The notes beneath the pieces are model-generated. The model did no database searches and was not told where the DNA came from. It saw only the letters and a program-made list of their open reading frames with translations. Below, one piece after another: positions 31,600 through 44,600 of a stretch of 64,000 nt of DNA; the first letter of the stretch is position 1; the number at the start of each line of letters is the position of its first letter. Position numbers and translations under genes: made by a program. Source of the stretch: Nothopassalora personata (Eukaryota; Ascomycota; Dothideomycetes; Mycosphaerellales; Mycosphaerellaceae); NCBI GenBank assembly GCA_033816765.1, contig CM066296.1, positions 496,001 to 560,000 of the forward strand, in the 5' to 3' direction.

Positions 31600-34500
31600 A
31601 TATCCTCCCCTATTACGAACCTGTCCTTAGGTTCTAAAGTAGTAAGCCCGGGCATTATAGGTAGCTTAGTTAGTCGCTATAAGCTAAGGTAGTCTTATAG
31701 TAGTATAGTAGCTTACCCTACCATTTAGCTTAACATATAAGATGTTAGGCAGTCCTAGGGCCTACTAGCGACAGTTTATAAAGATCGAAAGGATCCTTCT
31801 AACAGAGGCCGTGATAATAACGTTAATAACCGCGACTCGCATCCGTCGTACTACACTAACGTATACTACGAAACTAGCGAGGGAATAGATAGCTATGTTA
31901 GTATTAATCGAGCGGGCTAGATAGTCGAATAACGTAAACGCCACTTATGAGATAAGTAAGCGTTAGTACTAGTAACCTAATAAATCTAAAGACGAGTCTA
32001 CCGCGTAGCTAGAAGGTAAGTTAAGGGAGATAAGTAACTATAAGAAACAAGTAAGATCTAAGGACTAGAAGCACCTATACCCGAAGCATTAGAACTAGAA
32101 TTAGAACTAGAATTAGAACTAGAATTAGAACTAGAATTAGAACTAGAATTAGAACTAGAATCCTATAGGCTATAGCTATAGCCGGAAATTAACTAGAAAC
32201 TAGGAGCCTATAAACCCGCACTAACTACTTAGTTCTACTTATTCTTACACAACTCCTTTGTCTAGACCTACTCGTTATCGTAGCTAACACTAGTCTTACT
32301 AGACGCGTCCCTAAGTAGCTAGCTAGTAAAGTTCCTATAGTAGTTACGGAAGAAGCTCTTATTACGCCCTTCGCTTATAAAGCACATCTACTCGAGAGTA
32401 GTGACTAAGCTAAGCTGCTTATCTATCAATTTTATAGCTCGGACGCGCTAATTATGTATCTTCTTATAGAAGAGCTCCGAGTCTAGGCGGACCGTAGCAT
32501 TAAGCTACCTTCTAGCATTAAGGATAACTTCGTTATCGTTCTAAGACTTTAAACCCGCTAGGGCATTGGACAGAGGGCTAATGCTACTAAGGTGTACGGC
32601 CGTAGGAAAAGGATAGCCGGGTACTAGGCGTCGATACTTAAACCCTATAGCGCTCTTACTTAGCGTCTTAAAGTTACGATAGAGGTCTATTACCTAGTGC
32701 ATGCTCTAGCTTCTCTAGAGTTTAAGATAGTTATCGTCGCGGATCTCGATAAAGTAAGGGTTAATCTAACGTAGTGTCCTCTTATATGCGGCCTACCTTA
32801 TTAGAACGCCTATAGTAGTTACCCGCATTTACCTAGCGCTTAGGTCCTCTCTAAACTAGCTAATGCTATTCTTACTTAGGTAATTCTAGACCCTAACCGA
32901 GAAGAAACGCTTAAATCGGCCGTCTTCTATACAGTCGTTAATCTAGTACTACTGGATGAACTCTCTAGCATTCCCTTACTTATAAAAACCGTATAAAAAC
33001 TCCGGCCTACTAGTGCCCTCTAAGTTAAGAGAGTATAGTATGTTAAGCCGGTTACTAGTCTAGTAGTTTTCAATTTCGAGGTTTAAGTTAACCCTAGTAT
33101 ACTATACTATAGTGTTCGTGTTACCCCCCTAATAAGCCCTATTAAAGCTAAAAATCGTAGGCCTAGGGAAGGAGATAAACCGAGTGTAGTGTTAAGGGTA
33201 TAGCGCTACTTATAAGAGCTATAGCCCGGGGTCTTATCGCATAATCTATTAGCTTAGAGAATACTATATGTTCTAGTAGACGCCGCCGTTACTAACCTTA
33301 TTCAATTCTCGTAGGTGCTATCGGTACACGTCGAATTCTCGACTTATTATTTCTCTAACTAATTTAACCCGCGGTACTAGTTTAGCGTTATTATACTAGT
33401 ATAGCATATTACTATTAATGTAGGTACCGGTACTATTAAGATCGGCTTAGTTAGCTTTATTAATGCCGAATTTGTCGAGGATCTAGTTATAGTTAGTATA
33501 CGTAACGATGCTACTCGTAGTACCGACTTTACCTCGAATACGGAGTTAGCTAAGCGGGTTAACAGTCTTCTAACTACGCTTATTAGGGCGAAACTACGAC
33601 CCATTCTTCACCTTAATAGCTAAAAAACTCTTACCTTTAAAGAGCTAGTCTTAGACCTTAAGCGCGCGCTCATATAGGGTATTAGCGGTAATACCGGGAT
33701 TCGTAACGAAGTAGAGGGCCTTATAGTAGAAATCTCGAACATGCTAATCGTATATTATAGCGCTAACCTTACCATCCCTCTTGAGAACGCCCGAGACAGC
33801 ATATTCGAGCATCTTAAGGCCCGCTATCCGGTACTTAGGTAGCTAGTTAATACTATCTATATTAATCGAGTTTCTAAACTTAATACTACAGTACCGCTCA
33901 TTATAGGTGTAGTTAGCGCGCTTAATCCGGAGGGCCTCGTCTTCTTATAGGATTTAATCTTTAAAGACTAATATATCCCTAATTATAGCCGAAGGTAACA
34001 TAGTAAGTATCGGATTGCTATTCTTAGTTAGGGCCGGAGTGGATCGTGGGGTACTAACCGGTGTACCTAGCGGACTGCCTTTGCGTATAGGTGCGCCGTC
34101 TAGCGTTCGGTTAGGCGAGGATTAAGTAGGCGTAGTTATGCCCTTACCTATACTCTCGCCTATACGGAGCTGCTTAAGTCGACTCGACTTACGACCGCCT
34201 CTCGATAGGACTATAGGCTAGGTAGAAGCTAGTAGTAGAGTTAGCGTAGTACTCTTTATACGTCCTTTACCTTTACTACCCGGTAGTAGCTAACGTAGCT
34301 AAGGCTATTACTAGCTAGATGGTCTAGGTTAATCTATACTATCCTCTAGGGACGCGGACTTCTTAGTAATAGTACCCTCTATAAAGTATAGAAGGCTATC
34401 CTTATAGACGGCTAGGCAGTATCTTCTAATAATCTCCCTACTCTTAGCCGACTACGGATTAATGCTACGCGCTTTAGCCTCCCTATCGCACCGGGTAAGA

Positions 34501-35163
34501 TTACTAGGCTCTAAAATTCGCTTACGATCTATGCCCTTACGGCCGATCCTTATACGCTAGATTAATGCCCTCTAAATTCTACTAATAGCCCTACTGTAGT
34601 CTAGGTACTTATTAATAAAGGCCGTGAACTAGCGGCGCCCGCTGTTAGTACTACAAAGCTCGGAGATAACGCGTCGATTAAGAATCTTATTGTCTATCTA
34701 CTATAGCTAGTAGCGGGTAAGCGTAGCTCGAAGAGTCTTCTCTCGGTTACGAATCTCTAAACCGGTCTTACGAATCTTACCGACGATAGGAAATAAGACA
34801 TCGAGCTTCTTATTACTAAGGAATTTATCCTAGTAGCTCTTGCCTATACCGCTCTTAACTTCCTCGAAAAATAGGTTAACCTAGACGGAGTAGTCTTTGA
34901 ATACCTTCTCGAAGCCCTTATAGAAGTCCTTTAACACCTCAACCCGCTTCTAAGGACTAAGCTCTCGGAACATAACATTAGCGGCGGACTTCGGTATGTT
35001 CGTATTAGTAAGGACATACTTAACGTTATCCGGTAGGCGAAGGGACTTAAATAAGGTCTAAGGTAGGCGGGTAAGCCTAGTAACAGTACTAGTAAGCGCT
35101 ATGCTCGAGCTAGCCGGGCGTAACGATAGGCTAGCTAAAGCTATAATAACTAAGATTCGCTAG
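31600..35163 (-). pseudogene. family X ORF3, tandem copy a (RIP-inactivated)
   Basis: On the minus strand a single frame of about 1,150 codons runs from about 35,150 to the polypurine tract near 31,610, interrupted almost only by TAG. Segments include SAANVMFRELSP, DFYKGFEKVFKDYS, VGKIRKTGLEIRNREKTL, NKYLDYSRAISRI and, towards the end, VYVSVVRRMRVAVINVI. Composition is that of a globular, basic, partly helical protein. A 12-bp repeat coding Ser/Asn-rich sequence occurs near the C-terminus (32089-32160). No reverse transcriptase, nuclease or envelope motif was recognised. It is bounded by LTRs C and B in direct orientation. Confidence 0.6.
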
Positions 35164-35169
35164 TAGTAA

Positions 35170-35559
35170 TGTCTACTAACTACCCTATGTAGGCCTATCT
35201 AAGTTGTAGTAGTATAGAGCGGCGCTTATGTAAGTAGAGGTATTTACCGGTCCCGGGACCGTGAAATTAGGTCACGTAACGAGTAGCGTAGTAGCCGGAT
35301 AAAATAAGAGGATTGGCGGACCTAAACCTCTATACCCTCTACTCGAGAGGTATAAATTGAATTGTTGCCTTAATGCTACCCTTACAATGCTTAACTACGT
35401 AGTATATATCTTAACAGCTATACTAGTCCCGCTAGCTTACCTAAATGTCTAATTAAACCTAAATGAAATAGGGGTAAGTTAGACCTAAGGAACCCTCCCT
35501 CTAAACCTAAGGTTAATACAACCAAACCTAAGGTTAACATAACCAATTAGTCGTTAATA
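35170..35559 (-). repeat. family X LTR, copy C (shared by two elements)
   Basis: This 390-bp copy is in minus orientation. It serves as 3' LTR of the long element to its right and as the upstream LTR of the ORF3-only unit to its left, as expected from unequal recombination between LTRs. The palindrome is at 35242-35267. Confidence 0.8.
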
Positions 35560-36693
35560 TATCCTCCCCTATTACGAACCTGTCCTTAGGTTCCAAAGCA
35601 GTAAGCCCGGGCGTTATAGGTAGCTTAATTAGTCGCTATAAGCTAAGGTGGTCTTATAGTAGTACAGTAGCTCACCCTACTATTTAGCTTAACATATAAG
35701 ATGTTAGGTAGTCCTAGGGCCTACTAGCGACAGTTTATGAAGATCGAAAGGATCCTCCTAATAGAGACCGTAATAATAACGTTAATAACCGCGACTTGCA
35801 TCCGTCGCACTATACTAACGTATACTACGAAACTAGCGAGGGAATAGACACCTATGTTAGTATTAATCGAGCGGGCTAGATAGTCGAATAACGTAAACGC
35901 TACTTATGAGACAAGTGAGCGTTAGTACTAGCAACTTAATAAATCTAAAGACGAATCTACCGCGTAGCTAGAAGGTAAGTTAAGGGAAGATAAGTAACTA
36001 TAAGAAACAAGTAAGATCTAAGGACTAGAAGTACCTGTACCCGAAGCATTAGAACTAGAATTAGAACTAGAACTAGAACTAGAATTAGGACTAGAATCCT
36101 ATAGGCTATAGCTGTAGCCGGAAATTAACTAGAAACTAGGAGCCTATAGACCTATACTAACTACTTAGTTCCACTTAGTCTTACATAACTCCTTTGTCTA
36201 GACCCACTCGTTATCGTGGCTAACACTAGTCTTACTAGACGCGTCCCTAAGTAGCTAGTTAGTAAAGTTCCTATATGTTAGGGACCGCTGTACGTTATCC
36301 TAACCGGGCTTAGATCTTTATAGAGATGTCTCGAACGTTAAGAAGGTAGTGGTCCTAAACAGTATATAGTGTATACTTAAAATGAGTTAAGCACGAGGCT
36401 CCTATCTATACTCGTAAAGAAGCGTCGTCTATATAGTGCTATGTCTTAGCGTAACTAATTAGTCGGATTAGTTGATCTGTCCTACTCTCTCTACTCTATT
36501 ATAGAGCACGTAGATTAGAGAGAGTACTCTATATATCGGATCCTTCCACTAGTGTGTAGGCATCGATTAGTTAGGCATCGATTAGTTAGCTAGAGCTTCT
36601 CCGGATCGATCCGTGATACTATCCCCCCTTTAGCCTAGCTTCGTCCCGAAGCTCTTATATAATGAATGTGTCCCTAATTTATGTTTCGTTAAC

Positions 36694-37255
36694 GATGTCG
36701 TCCTCTCGCAAACTATCCTCTAAGATTAGCTTATCCGTCCGTCGAACCCGCCTTACTAATAAGATCGAGTCACTTAGGGTCGTTATAGTCTAAAAATGCA
36801 GTCGCTACGTCGTAAAGGATATCGCCTACCGCGTGCATATCTTATCTAGAAAGTGTAGTGCTTATGTTCGTTTAAACTATAAGGGTTGCGACATTGTTGT
36901 GTCGGAAGGCGACTAGTCCCGCCTACGAAAATAGCGCGCCGCTCTAGAGGAGAAAATGTCGTTACATCTACGTAGAATGCGCGAGTTACGGGCGACACTC
37001 TAGCGCCTCTAAGAGGAAGAAGCTACCGCGTAGGAAAAGAAGTCCCGCCTTTAGAAGGAGATAGATCTACTCGAGAGCCGTGAGGCCGAGGCGTTATCCG
37101 TCGAGAAGTCCCTTCTCGAGGAGTAAGAGTCGGTAGAGCCTAGTCGTGCTCCCGTATTACCGGTTCCTATCCTTCCTTAGTCGTCCCTCGAGGAAGTGCC
37201 GGATACCTTCTAGTCTAATCTCTATTTCGATCTAGAAGCTGTATCGTAAGTTATT
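36694..37255 (+). pseudogene. antisense ORF: Cys-motif plus coiled-coil protein
   Basis: The ATG at 36694 opens MSSSRKLSSKISLSVRRTR, then KCSRYVVKDIAYRVHILSRK and SRKCSAYVRLNYKGCDI, followed by a long charged helix (LRRMRELRATL, EIDLLESREAEALSVEKSLL). The spacing suggests two CxxC-type pairs in which some Cys codons became Tyr (TGC/TGT to TAC/TAT, the RIP change). A related frame sits antisense at 57,010-57,560. It is transcribed against gag and ends near it. A nucleic-acid-binding role is a guess. Confidence 0.6.
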
Positions 37256-37329
37256 GTCCCGTAGCCTGTTCCGTGTCGTCGTGTTAACTTCTATGTCCTA
37301 GGTTATTAAATTAAGAAGCCGCTATTTAA

Positions 37330-38272
37330 TGCCTTTATCGTTAGGTCGTTTCTACTAGGCAGATTTCGAGAGAAAGCTCTCGCATTCCTAGTATATATTC
37401 TCTTCGCGAATTATTGCGTTAAACTCGCGGCTAACTATGTTCTTTTTCTTACAGTTCCTTATATAATGGCCTTACTCGCTATATACGTAGTAGGTGGAAC
37501 CTTTACTCTTTAGCCCCCTTCCTATCCTACGTTCCGTTACGTCTAATTCCATTAGGTCTCCGTAACTATTAGGGTCCTAACTTCTAGCCTTAAAGCCCCC
37601 TCTTCCGCCCGCGGCGGGTCTCTAGTATCTAGGCTGTACGTGTCGGTCGTACCTTAACTCCTAGAGCCTTTCGTCGATCTCCTTTACTACCTTAATCATC
37701 GCCCCTAGCGTAACGACGCTGGCGTTTCGGGATAGTTCGGCTTTGACGTTGTCTTTCAGCCCGAGGTAGAACTGCGATCGCAAAGCTGCGTCGTTCCATT
37801 CCAGGTCGGCGGCATATCCTTGGAATTCTGAGGCGTACAGCGCTACAGAAGTAGTCTGTCGAAGTTGTCGGATATGTCGGTCGGCGTATACCTCCTCATT
37901 TGGTATCCCGTATAGATCATCGAGTTTCGTCTTAAACTCGTCGTAGTCGTAGAAACATTTTCGAGTTTCCGTCTTAGGTGTTTCTCCCTCACCCTAGTTG
38001 TGTAGCTAGTCCTTAAGGTATGGTCGGAATCCTCTAGCTACTTTTCCTCGTAGGAAGGATGCGGCGTATAAGACCTTACTAGCCTCGCCTTAAAACTAGT
38101 GTGCGTTAAAGTGAAGGTATAACTAAACCTATAGTTAAAAAGCCTCCAGTTTATCCTTAGTCCCGTCCAACGTCTCTGGCGTAGATACCTTAGGTGCACG
38201 GTAGTAGTCTAATAGGTTTAGCATGCCTATAGGAGTATTGTTCTTACTGCTTCCTATAATCGACATTTCGCT
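37330..38272 (-). pseudogene. retrotransposon Gag with CCHC knuckle
   Basis: The frame starts MSIIGSSKNNTPIGMLNLLD at about 38,265. The Gag core is partly well preserved: CFYDYDEFKTKLDDLYG, YASEFQGYAADLEWNDAALR, FYLGLKDNVKAEL. Towards the end comes YYVYSE, a stop, then GHYIRNC, a CCHC knuckle with Cys changed to Tyr. 37,690-37,960 keeps unusually many CpA and TpG and is the least mutated coding stretch of the repeat block. Confidence 0.7.
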
Positions 38273-41099
38273 CATTCGTTCCGTAATGCCAGTTGACTGT
38301 AGCTATTATCGTAACGGACTCCGTGTAGCGTCTCTCCTAGACATATGTAAAGGGCCCTAGTAGTAGTGCTTAAAGTTGTTAGGAACCGCTGTACGTTATC
38401 CTAACCGGGCTTAGATCTTTATAGAGATGTCTCGAACGTTAAGAAGGTAGTGGTCCTAAACAGTATATAGTGTATACTTAAAATGAGTTAAGCACGAGGC
38501 TCCTATCTATACTCGTAAAGAAGCGTCGTCTATATAGTGCTATATCTTAGCGTGACTAATTAGTCGGATTAGTTGATCTGTCCTACTCTCTCTACTCTGT
38601 TACAGAGTACGCAGATTAGAGAGAGCACTCTACATATCGGATTCTTCCACTAGTGTATAGGCATCGATTAGTTAGGTATCGATTAGTTAGCTAGAGCTTC
38701 TCCGCGATTAGTTAGCTAGAGCTTCTCCGGATCGATCCGTAATACCTTATTAGAACGCCTATAGTAGTTACCCGCATTTATCTAGCGCTTAGGTCCTCTC
38801 TAAACTAGCTAATGCTATTCTTACTTAGGTAATTCTAGACCCTAACCGAGAAGAAACGCTTAAATCGGCCGTCTTCTATGCAGTCGTTAATCTAGTACTA
38901 CTAGATGAACTCTCTAGCATTCCCTTTCTTATAAAAACCGTGTAAAAACTCCGGCCTACTAGTACCCTCTAAGTTAAGAGAGTATAGCATGTTAAGCCGG
39001 TTACTAGTCTAGTAGTTTTCAATTTCGAGGTTTAAGTCGACCCTAGTATACTGTACTATAGTATTCGCGTTACCCCCCTAATAAGCCCTATTAAAGCTAA
39101 AAATCGTAGGCCTAGGGAAGGAGATAAACCGAGTGTAGTGTTAAGGGTGTAGCGCTACTTATAAGAGCTATAGCCCGGGGTCTTATCGTATAATCTATTA
39201 GCTTAGAGAATACTATATGTTCTAGTAGACGCCGCCGTTACTAACCTTATTCAATTCTCGTAGGTACTATCGGTACACGTCAAATTCTCGACTTATTATT
39301 TCTCTAACTAATTTAACCCGCGGTACTAGTTTAGCGTTATTGTACTAGTATAGCATGTTGCCATTAACGTAGGTACCGGTGCTATTAAGATCGGCTTAGT
39401 TAGCTTCATTAATGCCGAATTTGTCGAGGATCTAGTTGTAGTTAGTATACGTAACGATGCTACTCGTAGTACCGACTTTACCTCGAATACGGAGGTAGCT
39501 AAGCGGGTTAACAGTCTTCTAACTACGCTTATTAGGGCGAAACTACGACCTATTCTTCACCTTAATAGCTAAAAAACTCTTACCTTTAAAGAGCTAGTCT
39601 TAGACCTTAAGCACGCGCTTACATAGGGTATTAGCGGTAATACCGGGATTCGTAACGAAGTAGAGGGCCTTATAGTAGAAATCTCGAACATACTAATCGC
39701 ACATTATAGCGCTAACCTTACTATCCTTCTTAAGAACGTCCGAGACAGTATATTCGAGTATCTTAAGGCCCGCTATCCGGTACTTAGGTAGCTAGTTAAT
39801 GCTATCTACATTAATCGAGTTTCTAAACTTAATGCTATAGTACCGCTTATTATAGGTGTAGTTAGCGCGCTTAATCCGGAGGGCCTCGTCTTCTTATAGG
39901 ATCTAATCCTTAAAGACTAATACATCCCTAATTATAGCCGAAGGTAATATAGTAAGTATCGGATTACTATTCTTAGTTAAGGCCGGAGTAGATCGTAGGG
40001 TACTAACCGGTATACCTAGCGGACTGCCCTCGCGTATAGGTACGCCATCTAGCGTTCGGTTAGGCGAGGATCGAGTAGGCGCAGTTATGCCCTCACCTAT
40101 ACTCTCGCCTATGCGGAGCTACTTAAGTCGACTCGACTTACGACCGCCTCTCGATAGGACTATAGGCTAGGTAGAGGCTAGTGGAGTTAGCGTAGTACTC
40201 TTTACACGTCCTTTACCTTTACTACCCGGTAGCTAACGTGGCTATTACTAGCTAGATGGTCTAGGTTAATCTATACTATCCTCTAGGGACGCGGACTTCT
40301 TAGTAATAGTACCCTCTATAAAGTATAGAAGGCTATCCTTATAGACGGCTAGGCGGTGTCTTCTAATAATCTCCCTACTCTTAGCCGACTGCGGATTAAT
40401 GCTACGTGCTTTAGCCTCCCTATCGCACCGGGTAAGATTACTAGGCTCTAGAATTCGCTTGCGATCTATGCCCTTACGGCCGATCCTTATACGCTAGATT
40501 AGTACCCTCTAAATTCTACTAATAGCCCTACTATAATCTAGGTACTTATTAATGAAGGCCGTAAACTAGCGGCGCCCGCTATTAGTACTGTAAAGCTCGG
40601 AGATAACGCGTCGATTAAGAATCTTGTTATCTATCTACTATAGCTAGTAGCGGGTAAGCGTAGCTCGAAGAGTCTTCTCTCGGTTACGAATCTCTAAACC
40701 GGTCTTGCGAATCTTACCGACGATAGGAAATAAGACATCGAGCTTTTTATTACTAAGGAATTCATCCTAGTAGCTCTTGCCTATGCCGCTCTTAACTTCC
40801 TCGAAAAATAGGTTAACCTAGACGGAGTAGTCTTTAAACACCTTCTCGAAGCCCTTATAGAAGTCCTTTAACACCTCGACCCGCTTCTAAGGACTGAGCT
40901 CTCGGAACATAACATTAGCGGCGGACTTCGGCGTGTTCGTATTAGTAAGGACATACTTAACGTTGTCCGGTAGGCGAAGGGACTCGAATAAGGTCTAAGG
41001 TGGGCGGGTAAGCCTAGTAACAGTACTAGTGAGCGCTATGCTCGAGCTAGCCGGGCGTAACGATAGACTAGCTAAAGCTATAATAACTAGGATTCGCTA

Positions 41100-41640
41100 T
41101 TAGTAAGATCGTAAGAGCTAGCTATCTTGTAGTGCTACTCTAGAGTAATAGTAAGCTTTAAAAGCTTAGTGTTAGGGTAGGGCTTTAAAGAAGGTTAAGG
41201 TCGTAAAGAGAGAGAGAGGCTAAAGAACCGTCTAATGTATTAGTAGCTCTAGTAATAGTATTAGTGTTTAAAGAAAAAGAGAGAAAGTAGTAGGTAGAGA
41301 GCTGCGCTTAAGTATACCTCTTAGCGTATGTCCCTATAACCGTTATAAGGTAGCAGCGCCGAGACCGGTCTTATAAGTAGTAAGAGTAGTACTATCAAGG
41401 TTACACTAAAGATCCGATGACCCTACATGTAACCGAAAACCAGTGCTAGTAACCACCTAGGTAAGCATTCGGTAGGGGCATACTACGCTATCACGTGATC
41501 CGATTTACCGGTCCCGGGACCGGTAAATGTGACTCTACTAACTAAGGTCTAACTAAGGTAAGAACACCCTATAAAGTGAAGTCTAGATAACCGAATCGGC
41601 TTAACAAACTGAAGGGCATGTGTAACACATGCCTAAGGAA
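41100..41640 (-). promoter_or_regulatory. spacer between pol and ORF3 with palindrome and CACGTG
   Basis: About 540 bp separate the end of pol from ORF3. It contains the perfect 26-bp GC palindrome (41503-41528) with an intact CACGTG about 8 bp away, the same pairing as in the LTRs. Since LTRs carry the promoter, this could be a second promoter for ORF3; that is inference. A short inverted repeat (GGCATGTGT/ACACATGCC) lies at about 41,612-41,632. Confidence 0.4.
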
Positions 41641-44600
41641 AGTAAACTCTATACGCTATTACTAACTAATTAGTTCTTAGCCTCGATCCTACTAAACTGT
41701 AAAATTTCGGCTGTAGAAAGGTTATAAGGCCTAACCTATAGCTTCTTAGATTCCGGTTTAGGATACGATCCCCTTTCGTTAACTCCTACAGGTAGCACGT
41801 CTTCGTCGGCGATAGGCTCGTTCTCGTTCGAATTACTACTGTCTTCGCTATTAGCGGCGCTATTAGCGACTTCTCCCTCCCCTATTACGAGATCGGTCCC
41901 ATTATCCAAGTTTAGTACTCCTATGTTATCCGGGCGAAGCTCTAGAACTAGCTTAAGGTTTTCTCGTGCCTAAATACCCTTTATTAGCGTACCGTTAAGT
42001 TCCTTAAGAATATAGGTACTAAACTCCCTAGAGACACTAGACACCCGATATGGACCTTGCCATCGGTAACCGATCTTACGTAAGAAGTCATCCTTATATA
42101 GTTTGTCGAATCTTATAATAAGGTCGCCCTTCTAGAAACTAATAGAGTTAACATTCCGGTAAGAATTAAAGTAGTCCTTACTAAGTTCTCTTAGTCGCTT
42201 CCTTCGAGCATGTAGCTCTTCTAAACTAAGGTCTCGAGCCTAGAGTTAACGCGCACGTATAGCAAGTAGGTCCTTAGTCGTTCTTACCGATCCCTATTAG
42301 TAATTTGCCCACGTCGGGTACTTAACCTCAATTGGTAGAATCGTGCGATAGCTATATAGGACCTAAGCTAGCGTTATTCTAGTAGTACGACAGGTCGTAG
42401 TCCTATTAGCCTATAACATAGTAGGTACCTATTGCTCCCATCCGCGGTATGTGTTCCTTATAAGCTTTACTAACGCTATAAGAATCGGACGGTGTCTAGC
42501 CTCGACCGGAGTATTAGACTACGGATAGTACGGTAATATTCGGATCCTTCGAACACTAAGCCCTACGAGTAACCGCTTAACCTTAGCCGTATAAACCGTA
42601 GCGTTATTAAGCACAATTTTAGTATAGTAGCCGTACCTATAGAAGACATCTTCGTATAGAAACTTAGTAACCGTCTTAGAGCTAGGAGGTGCCCTTATTA
42701 CTCTAGCTTCGATCTAGTTACTAAGTACTTCGCGCGTAACTAGGAGGTACCTATTTTTATGTACCTAGATAGGGTCCGAGTACTACTTCTTACTAATGAC
42801 CTAAGGGCTCGATAAGTAAAGCTTACTAGCGCGCTAGTTACCTTCGCGAAACCTATAAGGAGTATAACTTCGAACCTACGTAGAGACATCGGCGAAGCAC
42901 CCGTCCTAGTAATACCGATCGGAAATAAGGTTATATACGACCTTAGCGCTACGGTAACCGTGTCTCTTATAGTACTCTATAACGATCTCCTTCTAAGCCT
43001 TATTATCGTTAATTACAAGTTGTAACGGTACTCCTCGGCGCTTCTAGAAGAACAGTAATTAGTCTCGGATAAAGAAGTTAACGCTCTTCTTTACTAGCCG
43101 CCGGTACTTAGTACGGGTAACACTATTAGGCCGGGTCCTAGTTTCTATAACCTAAGTAAGCTACTAAGAGCCCTTAGAATATTAGTCCCCGAGATGTCGT
43201 GTTTTCTAGATTTTAACTAGATAGGTGTCGACCGGCTCCGGGTACCCGAATAGCTTATTATTAATTATCTAGTCGACTTTGTCTTCGTTAGCTTCCCTAG
43301 GTTCCTAAGGTGTAGAGGGCCTACGAGATAGGGTATCTAGGCTAGTGTATCTAGTCCCCGTAACGTGCTTTACCTCGAACGTAAATAACCTAATCTATGC
43401 GACCTACCGGGCTATTGCCGAGTTCGGTAGGTCCGAAGTCGGCCGGTTAAGCTGCTATACAAGTGTCTTAGCGTTAACCTTAAGGACAAAATTAACGCTA
43501 GTGATATATCTCTAAATCTTCTTAAGCCCCTTAAGGACCGACCCTAAGGCATTCCCGCTTACTAGTATTATATCTAGATTCTAACGCGTTCTAGATTCCG
43601 CTCTTATACCGTACCGGGTAACGCCGTCGGGTACCGTCTATTAATTCTTAAGAAACGATATATCCCCATCTAGTACCGCTAGCATTAACTAAGATAAAGA
43701 TAGACCTAGCACTAGGTAAGTAGTAGAGGGTAACTAAGGCTAAAGCCTACATAAGATATCTAGTAACTTCTTCTTTTAAGAACTGCTTATTTTCTATCTA
43801 GGTGAACTCGGCGTCCTTCTTTAGCAGTTTATACATTAGTCGAGCGATAATAACGAACTAGGGAATCTATATCCGGAAGTATACACAAAGCCCTACATAG
43901 GTGCGGACCTCCTTAATATAGGTAGGCGTAGGCTAATCTAGGATCTTAGCTATAACCTTTAGGTTAGGATAGCGACTATCCGGGCTAGTAACGTACCTAA
44001 TAATCTTAAGCTTTTCGTATAACTATTAGGATTTGCCTCTAGCAACTACCGCACTAGCTCTTTCTAGGTTAGTAAGAACTAGATCTAGGGAAATAATGTG
44101 CTTAACGACCTATCTCCTTAACCTAGGCTCTACTTCTACATTCCTATAATCCTTAGTTAGTCCCTTAATACCGATGTTATCGAGAAACGGCTTCGCTCGA
44201 TGCGAGATATAATCAAGTAGAATCTTTATTACCGTACGCACGAACTAAGCAACTAAATTAGTAGCTCCTTAAGGTAGAGTCATGTTACGTACTAGGCTAA
44301 GAGGGGTTATAAAGGCTATTAAGTCCCGGTAGGACTTATCTAAAGTGATCTAATTATAACCTAAAAACAGGTCTATAAGTAAAGCGACTCGGCACCCGGT
44401 AAAATCCTCTAAGAAGCTATCCGTATCCGGTGGAATGTTAGTATCGCGTATAGTAACCTTATTTAGGAGCATAGCTAAGTTAATTAACCGATATGGCATA
44501 TTGCTTCTAGAGGTATTAACCTTCTTTACGACTAGGAACTAGCTATTAGAATATGCCCCTTATAAGTATTCTAGGATGTTGTTCTTAATCCGGGCTCTAA

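Larger units (their letters stand above)
36276..38744 (-). mobile_element. gag-only (non-autonomous) LTR element with an antisense gene
   Basis: LTRs of about 343 and 368 bp lie at 36276-36618 and 38377-38744. The right one carries a tandem duplication of about 25 bp near 38,680-38,728. The 1.76-kb interior holds gag on the minus strand and a second gene on the plus strand, but no protease, RT or integrase. A polypurine tract (reverse of about 36,619-36,635) lies next to the 3' LTR. Flanks show no matching 5-bp duplication, and 456 bp of the target are missing. Confidence 0.75.
35560..41099 (-). pseudogene. family X ORF3, copy b, split by a gag-only LTR element
   Basis: 38,745-41,099 holds the 5' two-thirds and 35,560-36,275 the 3' end of the same frame as copy a, at roughly 95 percent similarity by eye. 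The N-terminal part reads ASLSLRPASSSIALTSTVT and TNTNTPKSAANVMFREL. The inserted element replaced about 456 bp that copy a still has (32,340-32,795). The 12-bp repeat here is shorter (about 36,049-36,096). Confidence 0.6.

Noticed and set aside
32089..32160. CRISPR-like spaced repeats
   Set aside because: The 12-bp units are directly tandem without spacers and the genome is eukaryotic, so this is a minisatellite.
31166..35559. A short LTR element coding on the plus strand (LTR B as 5' LTR)
   Set aside because: The polypurine tract lies next to LTR B, and the long open frame reads on the minus strand, so the sense is reversed.
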